A stretch of DNA of 64,000 nucleotides, from positions 10,443,663-10,507,662 of the forward strand of contig OZ007569.1 in NCBI GenBank assembly GCA_963931925.1, written 5' to 3'. The notes under the pieces are model-generated. The model ran no database searches, was not told the origin of the DNA, and saw nothing but the letters and a program-made list of their open reading frames with translations. A program made the translations under genes and the position numbers. Source of the stretch: Onchidella celtica (taxonomy: Eukaryota > Mollusca > Gastropoda > Systellommatophora > Onchidiidae). This document shows positions 46,788 through 57,704 of the stretch, one piece after another (the first letter of the stretch is position 1; each line of letters opens with the position of its first letter).

Positions 46788-48747
46788 AATTTGAGTACAT
46801 GCTGAACCATTCATAGTACAAACAGAAAATTCTCACATAATGTTGTACATAGATAGTGGAATGGCATGGATGCATAATTGAGATTTCATATTAGAAGTGT
46901 TCATTCTTACAGCTCTTGATTTGAGTTTTCTGAACGGCCAGTGTGTCTTAGTTTTTTAAAAACTGTTTTCCCCTATATTCATGATGTCACATGGCTGTAT
47001 TTCCTGCACAACAATTCAGCCAGTTTTTTTTTTTAAACCATGAAGGATGAATTTACTGACCGAATAAGTTTATTTATAAGTACGGACTTACACATTATTG
47101 TAATACTTGACATTGCTTCATCTTGACTAGTTCATCAGTCGAAAGTTCAGTGCTTGGCAGGGCGTAGGCTAAGGTATTCTGAAGTCCTCAGAACGATGCT
47201 AGAATTGTAAAGCTAAGCCACCAAATCTAGAGTATTGAAAGTTCCAAGTAAATTGAGAAATTTGAGAACAAGGTTGTATTATATGTCATACCTGTTAATA
47301 TGTGGCACACTAATTTTTTCTGTACCTGAATATAGCTGAATATGCACATAGTTATTACTGCCATTAATAGATGACTTCTTAGTTCCTGCATCAGGAGAAA
47401 GGGGGAAGAAATCCCACATGGAATTCTGTGCATGTGTAATACTGCTCATGATCACTAGTATGCTAACTTCCAAACATGGTGTCCAATGCGACCTCAACAC
47501 AATTGATCAACATTTAATAACATCTGCAAATGGTTACTTCTATTAGCATGGATTAGACCATGTTATCAGAAACCCTCTGCTTCCACATTATGGTTTCAGT
47601 CTCATTCGTATATTGTCGTCTGATGCAGTGTCCTGATAGAGCTACTAATCAATATTTTATAGATCTAATATTCATCAAGGCTTCTGTATTTCAACAAATC
47701 ATTTGACTTCAAGCAAAGAGGCCTTATTTGCCTGAGCCATATGCAAGGGCTTTAGATGCATAGTTTGTTTTGATACAGCTCTGGACTTGAGCCATACACT
47801 AAATGGTACAATTATATGAATGAAATAGAAAGTATTTAGTGGATTGCTTGCACTCAGGAGAGTGACTGTGCGTGTATATAGAAGCAAGTACCATGTGGGT
47901 GTGTACCGGAGTGTATAGATATGAAAACTGCATTATGTGAGCTGCTAGGCTCTCTGGAATATTTTTCACATGGGTCATGAAAGTGTGGTGCAAATTGTGT
48001 TGTGATCATTTCTGGTACAGTTGGAAGTTCTAAGTGTTATTACTGTGATAATATACAGTGTACTTGTCATTTTCAAAGGTGTGTTTTTCAGTGTTCATAA
48101 ATAACATTTTATTTTATAAGGCAAAACCCAATGCTCATTGCATTTCCAGTATTTGTACATACCTGGGAGGATACACATATAAGATTATTTTCAGAGTTTT
48201 TTTTGTTTGTTTAAGTAAGACTTATCATCTCGGTATACTTTCAGCTTTCAAATACACACACATAGACACATAATTTTCATAACTTTTTTGAGTTGCAGTG
48301 TTGTTCATGTTTTCTCAAGTCCAAGTACTCGTCTTCTGATTGCCAGCTAATAATTTCTATCCCCATGATTTATACAGGTGGATTTATGTATCTGAGAATG
48401 AAGAATATCAACATTTTCAAAACAAGAATAAATCAAAATTGAAGAATCCATTGTTGGATGCATTATGATACTGGTAATTCAGGGCTTCCCCCGGTGGTAG
48501 ATAAACCAGAAAGAGTACTGATGATGTCAATAAAGAAGAAAAGAGTCACTAGCTGGGACACCAGTACGACTTTAACCTTTACGCATCATTCCACACTGAA
48601 GTAATACATTCCCTGAACATGCAAGGGCAGAGGCTATTGCAATCCCCAGTGCATGCAATTTTGTAGTAGTTTTGAAAAGTCACAACTTTTGATACACTGG
48701 AGCATTTTTAACGTTGTGCCGCATAATGGTTAGATATTGAGGAACAG

Positions 48748-49004
48748 TATATGAGGCGGTAACTTGCAAAACCTGCCAAGTCACATTTTTTTAAAAATGA
48801 CTTGCGGTCCTTAACATCAAATCAACCGTAAAACCTGTCTACAGATAAAATATTATGGCAATCAAAACGTGCAAAGTCATGTGTTTTTCATTCAAAATGT
48901 AAGTACCCTCTCGGATTCAGTATTATGCTGTGTCCAATGTAGCGCATTTTCTCAATATCAATATAAAGTCACTTAGCAGGTTTTGAAAGTTACCTCCTCA
49001 TATA
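48748..49004. mobile_element. Short TIR MITE of about 257 bp
   Basis: The left arm TATATGAGGCGGTAACTTGC and the reverse-complemented right arm TATATGAGGAGGTAACTTTC continue with AAAACCTGC(C/T)AAGT, about 37 bp of TIR. The ends fall in TATA and could be a TA duplication. It lies in the presumed RDH 3' UTR. Confidence 0.72.
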
Positions 49005-49194
49005 TTAGCTTTCCTTGAAACTTTGAAGTCAGGATGTAGACAATCGTGGTTCTTGAGATCAAATTCTGGACCAACTTGAAGTTATATAAGAATTGGGTTT
49101 AAACAGTGAGAAAATCTCATGCCATAAGGTAGTTTTGACCTATTCTCATTTAGTATCCATTCATATACATGTAATGTATAACTGCTGGGTTTTG

Positions 49195-49634
49195 TTTTTT
49201 TTTCTGTCACTAGAGGTGCCTAGCAGTTTTCAGTATAAACCTGTGTCCCACCTTTCTGACTTTCTCTCCTTTTAATCTAGAAAGTTTCCCATAATAATAT
49301 TCTGCGGTCTTGCTGCAGCAGGCCAAGACATTACACATTCAACTTGAATGCATGTCAAGTGGATTTTCCCATGTGCGGGGCATGTTAAAAGGAGCCGAAA
49401 CAAAGACCATTGTATTTTAGTTATAACAACTTTTTAAAAATTGCCTCATCGTTGAATAAACACAATAGGTGGATGTAAAAGTGACTAGGTGAGATTAGTT
49501 AATGCTTGAGAATACATGTATGTGTTGCTTTTATAATTTTTGAAATTATTTAGGCTCCAGTGTTGAGCGATAAAAGAGCAAAAATTGCACCCCAATGAAG
49601 TACTCGACCATTGTTTATTTTTAATAATAAGATT
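49195..49634 (-). repeat. Unclassified interspersed repeat, copy 3 of 3
   Basis: Same block order as the copies at 18250 and 31125: T-tract, ATAAACCTGTG then CCCACC, TCTAGAAAGTTTCCCATAAT, GACCATTGTATTTTA, TTTTTGAAATTA, AAAATTGCACCCCAATGAAG and a terminal AATAAGAT. Confidence 0.8.
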
Positions 49635-52077
49635 CTTTCCACTCCTGTATGTACATTGTAGTTGAGTATTCCCATATTAGCATCCAGTGTTCTTAACATT
49701 GGAGTTATGAACCTCATGCACACCTTCTAAGTTAATATTCTGTTTTTCATGGTAATCAGCTTAGTTTTAGTGTGGTATTATCTAGAAACATGATGTATAT
49801 ATTGAAATTGGTGTTTGGTTTTTCTTTCCATGTTTTTAAAGCTTCTGGATCATTTAACACTTTCATTGTTCTGTTTCTGTGGGTATTAGAAATATGAGAT
49901 GGTAACTGTATTATGCCCAGGAGCTTTAGTTATATATGTATATCGTTGCACATCGGCAAAAGTTGACTCACATTTTACTTTCCTATGTACATGTATAATC
50001 AGTGTGCTACAAATATGTACTTGTGTATTACAAATCATGCACTTTAATATACAAAAGATACCGGTATCTAAAGTCTGACAGTATTGGGCAAAATTGACTG
50101 CTCAATCATTCTCAGATAAGTTCAGCAACAAAACTGTGTCCTAATTTTCCAGACCTCTGTTCTTTTGATAAGCTGCAAAAAATTGAATTGTAAAAAATCA
50201 AACAGAAATGTTCTGTTGGGTGTTTTAGGTATTTCATATGCAATTTTTAACATTGATAATAATAATACATGTACAATCATGTAAGTTGTAGTAATATGAA
50301 ATAATGTGTAAGACTTCATTATTTTCATTTGCATATTCTGTCCAGAATTCATATTACACATGTACTCATCATGACTGTCAATTGAACTCATTCCTGCCAT
50401 TCCATTAGAACTGCTGAGATCTGAGTATTTTGTTTCATATGGTAAAACATATTGAAAATATGTTATTTTCTTGGGTGCTTTTTTAAAAAGGAGACATCTC
50501 TGCATTTGGCATACCTGAATTCAATCACCCTATATTTCTCAATTTTCATTCTCATCATCACATTATATCATTACATATCTCACAGTCTTGCTGTTGGTGA
50601 TGGATGGTACCTTTCATGGCTTTAGAAATTCATGAATGAAATGAAGCTACTGTTATGTCTGTGGAGTCTTCCTGCGAGTTGCAGTTGAGAGTAAAAGTTG
50701 AGAACTTCAAGTTCATAATTTGCCATGGAACAGCTTTGAATCTTTATTGTCAAACTCAGCAAACCAGTAATTGGCCAAAATAAGAGATGGGACAATAATA
50801 CTTTTAAGATATTTACATATTATATATATGTTTTTTTTTATAAAGGAGCCATAAATAATCATGAAAAGTAATCAGCCACTCATATTACAATTGCTTCTAT
50901 GCAAGTTTTTGTATAAAATTAAGCCCCTGGTCCAAAATCAAATGGCAGCATTACTATACATGTACATGTATAACGTTGCCGAATTGATTCAATTTTCAAG
51001 ATGGTCTCAGAATTTGGGAGATATCAAAAGATGACCCAATTACAAATTACACAGACACACACAACTTGCAGAACCACATAAACCCGTACTGATTGTGAAG
51101 TCTTTTGTCAGATCTATTTATTTTTTTTTTTAATGTTCTTTTAACAATAAATATTAAAAGACGAATGGTTTGTTACCTGTTGTAACTGTACTTTGTTCTC
51201 ATCTCTGCATATAATATCATAATGACATATATATGCTACAGAAATTTGATCTCTTCAAAGACTATTACATGTAGTACTTATGTTTCTAAAGGGGGTGGTG
51301 AGGTTATGTCTTCAACTTGTGTCATCCATGTGTATGTGAGGAAATTTATTCAACAAGACCAAGGTTGTCTCGGTCTTTACAGTATCTTGCTGCATGGGAA
51401 TATTTGTTACCATGCCATAAGGATGTACAGGAACAGTAAATCTCTTCTTTTGCTAGATCAGGTAACATTTCTTCCCATGGTGTGTAGAAAATGTTAAACT
51501 GTGGTACATGTTTTCAGTTGTAATAAGGAAAGCTATATCTGTGAGCATATTTCAAGGTTGGGTGTAGAGTAGGCATCACAATAGAAAGTTTATGCAAAAA
51601 TGAAAAAAAAAAACAACTGATGGATTGAAAATGAGCAGTTTCTGAAACTCGATCACTTAAGATTAATTGCTTGATTAGATAAAGCAACCACTTGTGCCTC
51701 ATATTCCTAATTCAGGCAAGTCTATCTCAGTATCTGTGTCAAGAGATATAGTCTTCCACAGCATGGACAGAATGAATTGTTTCACAAATGCAGTACACCA
51801 CATATGACTTGATGATTTTTATTTTTTTTAATTTAATTATGCAATTGTTGTTTAGTGTTTTGATCTTTTTTTTGGCTGCTAAGTAGTTTCCATTCTGGTG
51901 GTTCTTGTTTTGTTCAATTCATTCTTAGAGAAATGATGTGCTTTTATGACAAGGACAGAACAGTTTTTGGTGAATCTTCGTTAGTTGTCAGGATGTTATC
52001 AGTTAAAAAATGTGAATCTTACAAGTATCATTTTTCACAGCAGATTTGGATATTCATTGTTCATAGCTTTATACCTC

Positions 52078-52087
52078 AATAAATAAA
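52078..52087 (+). terminator. Putative RDH poly(A) signals, overlapping AATAAA pair
   Basis: AATAAATAAA, followed within about 30 bases by a T-rich element (GTTGGTGGTTTTTTTTCTC). This is a conventional cleavage context. Confidence 0.55.
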
Positions 52088-52219
52088 CCAAAAATACAAT
52101 ATTTGTGTTGGTGGTTTTTTTTCTCTTCTAAACACTTCTGCTGTATCAGACTTGGATTAATAAATTATGAACGTCAAGAGTCCATTACGGTGTTCTTGGA
52201 TTACAGAGGGAATGCACAA

Positions 52220-54679
52220 AACAGAGTGTAACTGCATGGTTTATTACTACTTTTCCTCTTTCACTCGGTACAAGACACGAAACAACAATGGTATCTTTAT
52301 CTTTAGTTTATGTTCATTCACATAATACAATGTAATTTATTACTGTAATTGCAGACTGTCATTCATTTCAACATATGTATATGTACACACATGTATATAA
52401 ATGTTTTCTTTCTCATACAATCATACAATGATACATCAAATATATTCACATTGTGCAATGAACATACATGTACATTGTTTGTAGTCTGTCATTCATTTCA
52501 ACATATTTAAATTTCAGTTCTCTTTCTCACACACCATTATTTCACATAATACAATATATGTACAGTAAATTGTAGTCTGCCATTCATTTCAGCAAATGTA
52601 TTCTTTTTCAGTTTTCTTTCTCACACATCATACTTTCAACAAAACCTACACATGCCTATTCAGTATACAAACTGATATGTGTATCACTATCATTCACCCT
52701 TTTTCAGCCACCAACATAGACTTTAAAAAAAAAAAACAAATGGGAATTGCAGCAAGATGTTTATATTCTGAAATCTACTTTAAGAAGATCGGCTGCCCAA
52801 AGCAAGATTCCCTTCGTTAGGTCTTTCTTCCAAAGAGAAAAGATGACCATCAACATGCTTTGATCCAAGGAGAGGAGAAAGGGAACAAAACATCATTTAC
52901 AGATGTGGCATTTTCACAAAAATTAGCACCATCTTCACACTAGAAAGAAAACCCATGCAAGGGAGGTTACCAATAGTACCAACAGGAATAAGGTTAACAG
53001 TTAAGCTTTATTAACATTACCTAGAAAAGCTTTACAAAATCCAAACCATTTTGTTTTTTCTTTCTTGCTTTGCTTTCTGCTATCCCATCTGAGAAGATCA
53101 AGCTACATGTTGTTCAGGTAGGTGATTGCTCTTCATTTTACACACATACTTGTTATAACTACAGATTTCAGCACAGATCAGAACTTTTAAAAAAGTAATA
53201 AATTCATTTGACAAAAGGAGAGACAGCTAAATGAACAATGAGCAGTATCTTTAATAATCCATAGTTAGTTCTCTCTCATTTATCATTTTAAAATCTACAT
53301 CATACTCCCCACTTAAAGAAGAATTAAAAACAAGCTGTACAACTGACACATCAACTTAAAAAGTGTGAAAATGAAAGTTTATGTGGCAGCCCAGACACTA
53401 CATTATCCCCCAACAGCATCTGCTACTGATTATTTCAGAAAATACTTTCAACCGCCATAATTTAGACATTCTGAGGAGACATCCAAATTCCAAGTTTATA
53501 AGTTGTTCAAGGCCACATGAACACCAAAAATCCAGACATGAAAGGCCATAAAGGTCCTGTGTGGCATGAGAACAAGAAATCTTAGTACAGCATTTCCTGA
53601 TCAATGCCAATTGCCAAAAACTATTTCAGAATTCTACATGACAGCCACAACATGACTCGACCTTCTTTGGAGAAAGGCTGTAACTGGTTTCATTCAGTAA
53701 GAGAGGAAATTCTCGTTATAAGCTGCATGGAAAATCCTTTGAAGAAAAAAACCACAATCAAGTGATTCTGGGAGATTCTTCAGCAAAAAGGACAAAATTC
53801 TATATAAAGTCATTATTTTCATTGGACAGTCATGATAACTGTCTCACCGTCAGTGTCACTGGATCATGTGGAGTAAAGACCAGCATTTGCTGAAAGTGAT
53901 GAAACTGTATTGCTTTTCACAATTGCACTGGCATGATTGATGGATGAACAAGGCCCCTGTTCTGACAAAGCTTGTAACCCGTTCTAGGAATGATATGGTA
54001 GATTTTGCATCACATATATTTTACATTTTCCATTATCTCAAACTTGTTTTTGGTTTTTGCAGAGATGGGTCAGTTCTATGAGGGGAATAAATGCTTAATT
54101 TTGTCTGTTAACAAACTGATAAAATATTTTTCTCTACCTTTTTGCAACACATACGTGCAAATCAGACATCAAACATTACATGACAGCAAAACTGACTAAA
54201 ATTTCACAGCATCACTAATCCACCTGAAACCTACATGATAGGCAGATTTAAGGTGATACATTCTTTTTTCACCCATTTCATTACCTCCAATGTCCACTAT
54301 TGAAAAGGTGGTAGAGATTCTGCTTACGTTATCAATGATATTAGTTTGAAAGTAGAAATAGAAATTACATGTAATAAGAAAGAGATTCCAGGTCCAGGAG
54401 GAATTTCTTGTCACATTCTACAATAATCTTAATCATTTTGGAAACTACGACCTCCGGTTTGGATGTGTTTTGTTTATTTTATATCCTCGCAGGCACAGAA
54501 TGGAAAAAGAATCAGACAGCAAATGGAAAATGTTGCAGGAAGTTTACATAATGGAAGCAAATGTGAAAGATGAGCTGATGAAATAATAATGGAGGTATTG
54601 ACATTGATAATCAGCAAGATCAGGCTGCAGACATGGATATCATCAGATGAGGACAGAGAGAAAGAGTTAGAATTTTGTG
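52220..54679 (-). other. RRP15: Probable 3' UTR of RRP15 (minus strand)
   Basis: No exon seen after the RRP15 stop. A minus-strand AATAAA (TTTATT at 52240-52245) would end the transcript about 100-150 bases from the RDH poly(A) signal. A repeated phrase (CTGTCATTCATTTCAACATA) occurs at about 52358 and 52488, with a variant near 52577. Confidence 0.5.
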
Positions 54680-56080
54680 TTAATGTGAATAGTCTGTGAC
54701 TGCCTGGCCATTTTGCTTTGGTCCTTTCAGAAGGTCCAAAAATTTTCCTGTAGTGAATTCTGCAATGACTTTTTCTTTCTTCCTTTCAGATGGTCCAACT
54801 GAAGAAAGTTTGTCTTTCATTAACTTCTGGTGTTCATTCACAGAACGGAAAAGCTGAACCATTCCTCTGGAACAAATAAATAATATAGTATATTATTATT
54901 GAGCACACGTCATTCTTTTTTAACATTTACTTACAACTTCAAACCACATAGAAAACAACCACTTTGTGTCCACTTTCACTTTCTCTAAAAGAAATAACAA
55001 TGATGCGTAGAATCAGACTGAAGTAAAGGGATGGCACATTTGTCAAAAAGATCTGTCAGTTATTGATAAAAAAATTTTAAAAAGTGAAGTTGTAACGACT
55101 ACTTTCAATGAGCTATGCATGCCTTAAAAGAAAATATTGGAAGATCTTAAACGTTGAAGCACTCTATTCCGGGACTGGCACAAATGTTGAGCTGCTGGAA
55201 TAACAATCCCATATGAACTGTTTTCACAGGTCTGCTTTTGAAAAGCCAAACTGACCACAACACAACAAAACCAAATATAGATGGATTTATATGAGATAGA
55301 CAGCACTGGTAATTTACAAAATTTTCTAAAACAAACAAAAACATTTCTTACTGGGTAGCTATCTTCCTCAGCTTCATTTCCTTAGGATTATCCAAAACCG
55401 TTGGCATCTTCCTGCCCATGGACTCCCATATTTTCCTCTGGAAGAAAAATACATGTAACAAAATCAACTTATTACACTGATTAGAAAACACGACTGCTCT
55501 TATGCATATTTTAATTTTACAAATCATTTTCATAAACGTTCCAAAATTCTGGGGGCACATTAACTTCATTAAGGAAGATTTATTTCAGCATGAGAATTTT
55601 AAAAGATTTTTTAGATTTTCATTCAACAAAATATCATCATATTAGTTTGATGTTTAACTCTTTCAGTCGGAAGAAAATCACAATAAAACACACTTTTTTT
55701 TTTCTTAGAATGTCAATTCATTTGTAAATAAACGACCCAAAGACATGAATGTGAGTTAAATATAAGTCTTACCTTCTCCTCTTTGAAGAAGTTACTTTCT
55801 TTACTTTCATACTTTAAAGCTTTATGTTTTGTCTCTCCCCGCTCCGATTCCTCTCTCTGTCTCTTCCTCTCTGAAATATCTTTGAGGATTTCTTTGTTTG
55901 TTTTTCCTTTAGCCAATAACACCCTATTGCTTTTAGAAGTGTCTTTGGAGAGAATTCTGGCCACCACACTGGCCATCCCTGATTTTTCTCCATCTTGAAC
56001 TGAGGCTTTGTCATCCACTACAGTCTCATTCTCACTATCAGCATCAGAGCCTGGTTCAAAAGAATCTTCCGAGCTGTCAT
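54680..56080 (-). CDS. RRP15: RRP15-like ribosome biogenesis protein, last three coding exons
   Basis: Minus-strand exons: 56080-55773 (DDSSEDSFEPGSDAD..., GMASVVARILSK..., NFFKEEK), 55437-55352 (RKIWESMGRKMPTVLDNP..., KLRKIAT) and 54866-54680 (QGMVQLFRSVNEHQK..., KVIAEFTTGKFLDLLKG..., TDYSH, TAA). Acceptors are T-rich CAG, the donors are GTAAGA, and phases fit, giving 192 C-terminal residues. An acidic patch, the G(M/W)A..(V/M)A(R/K)IL segment, the KIAT.G.VQLF block and a final (K/D)F(L/I)..L(K/R)G motif are the RRP15 signature. RRP15 is a nucleolar factor for pre-60S and pre-rRNA maturation. The N-terminal exon is not in the 7.9 kb to the right edge, which is filled by transposons. Confidence 0.9.
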
Positions 56081-56468
56081 CTGAAAAAAAAAAAAAAATT
56101 AAAATAAATAGACACATGTAAGGAAGTAAAAATCAATAATCAATCACTGCAAATAACCTTCAAATAGATGTTGACTGCTAAAATACTTTTAAACCCAACT
56201 CCATAGAAAAGTCTTAAGACAAGCTTGACTTTCACAACCACTCTTGGCTTAACTTTGCACATTAATGGAGGTAAGAACGAGGACAAAAAGAAAACATTCC
56301 CTGTAACAACTAGATGGTAGAATATTCACCTTGAGAACTAACTTGCTGGGGGGAGGGGGAATGCACACCCGAACCCCCTGCGCATGGACACTCCTAAAGT
56401 CGCGTCCTTAAGTCATCATCAGAGACAACCAAATTTGGTGATATTCCCAAATTCTATATATTATATGC

Positions 56469-57368
56469 ATGTATAATATAGTCAAAATTGGGCAAAAAGA
56501 AAAGGTTGTATGTTGCACAGCCCCGCGTGAGAAATAAAACCCAAACAATACAAAGCAAACTAAAGAGAAGACAGAAAATACACAAATTTTCGGCTTTCGC
56601 CTTTGTCAAGTGAAAAAAAAAAAAAACGAACAATAAAAGACTTCAACAGGAACGAAGTGAACCAGTTTACTACTTAGCTGCGAGTTCTTGTTTCGTTAGC
56701 AGCACCAAAGCACGTCCGTCCGCCAAAAGCATGGAAGCACGAAGTGACAGACCGAACAACGATTAATTTTCCAGCTCGGCACTATCACTCCCCATGGCAT
56801 CAATGTCCAACATTGCCTTCGATAATTCCACTGTTGTGAATATCAATATATATATATATAAAAATTTCTTTATTATTATTAGTTTCTTTCATTTATTTAT
56901 CTTTTTTTTTTTTTTTTTTTAAATCTTTTTCTTTTTCTTTTCATTTACTGCGACTCCTGACATTGCGCACCATCCCTGTCTTGTGCTCTGAGGCACTATA
57001 TGGCGCCTTCATCTTGGTTACTAACCAATTGCGTCACTTCGTGCTTCCATGCTTTTGGCGGACGGACGTGCTTTGGTGCTGCTAACGAAACAAGAACTCG
57101 CAGCTAAGTAGTAAACTGGTTCACTTCGTTCCTTTTGAAGTCTTTTATTGTTCGTTTTTTGTTTTTTTTTCACTTGACAAAGGCGAAAGCCGAAAATTTG
57201 TGTATTTTCTGTCTTCTCTTTAGTTTGCTTTGTATTGTTTGGGTTTTATTTCTCACGCGGGGCTGTGCAACATACCTTTTCTTTTTGCCCAATTTTGACT
57301 TTGCTTATAGCCCTGCTGCGACCCCACAGTTTTTCTGTGGTTTTTATGATATTTCATGTATAATATAG
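56469..57368 (+). mobile_element. Hairpin-tail fold-back element, long copy, with 13-bp target duplication
   Basis: ATGTATAATATAG occurs at 56469-56481 and exactly at 57356-57368. The 874-bp insert begins GTCAAAATTGGGCAAAAAG. Its left arm (to about 56760) returns inverted at about 57020-57302 at very high identity, enclosing a ~260-bp AT-rich centre. Beyond the inverted arm is a unique right tail: AGCCCTGCTGCGACC, a perfect hairpin CCACAG-TTTTT-CTGTGG and TTTTTATGATATTTC. Ends are therefore asymmetric. It has no coding capacity and lies in the RRP15 upstream intron. Confidence 0.85.
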
Positions 57369-57704
57369 ATCAACTATAAAAAGTATACACCAATTGTCAT
57401 TTTACAATGATAAACCGGACTACCTCTGCCTAAAATACAAGAGATAAGGTGACTTTCATGCACTTTTTTTATTCATGAACACACATAAGACTTAACCCAG
57501 ACAATGCAATACCTATACTATACCATCATGATGCCGCATTCAAGTGTCCACTGCGCTCATAGTGAAATTATGGGTGATCAAGCCAACCCCCGCGGGGCAG
57601 AAACCATGATTTCGCAATTCAGGTCCTCCTTGACATCAAACTGTTTTATTTATTTTATTTACTATATGTAGTTCCCGGTGTAACAGGCCAAAATATACCC
57701 CCCG
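57369..57704. other. Non-coding spacer
   Basis: AT-rich sequence with no feature recognised, apart from a few GGCC/TATACCCC motifs at the right end that belong to the adjoining palindrome. Confidence 0.5.

Larger units (their letters stand above)
46788..52105 (+). other. Probable 3' UTR of the RDH gene, about 5.3 kb
   Basis: No exon or ORF of note follows the stop. A doubled poly(A) signal (AATAAATAAA) lies at 52078-52087. It holds the MITE at 48748-49004 and interspersed repeat copy 3. The UTR extent is inferred from the signal and from the convergent RRP15 transcript that would start its tail just beyond. Confidence 0.5.

Noticed and set aside
56482-57355. Mutator-like (MULE) element
   Set aside because: Long inverted arms suggested it, but the right end carries an extra unique tail outside the arm and duplications are 13 bp. 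MULE ends should be symmetric, with about 9-11 bp.
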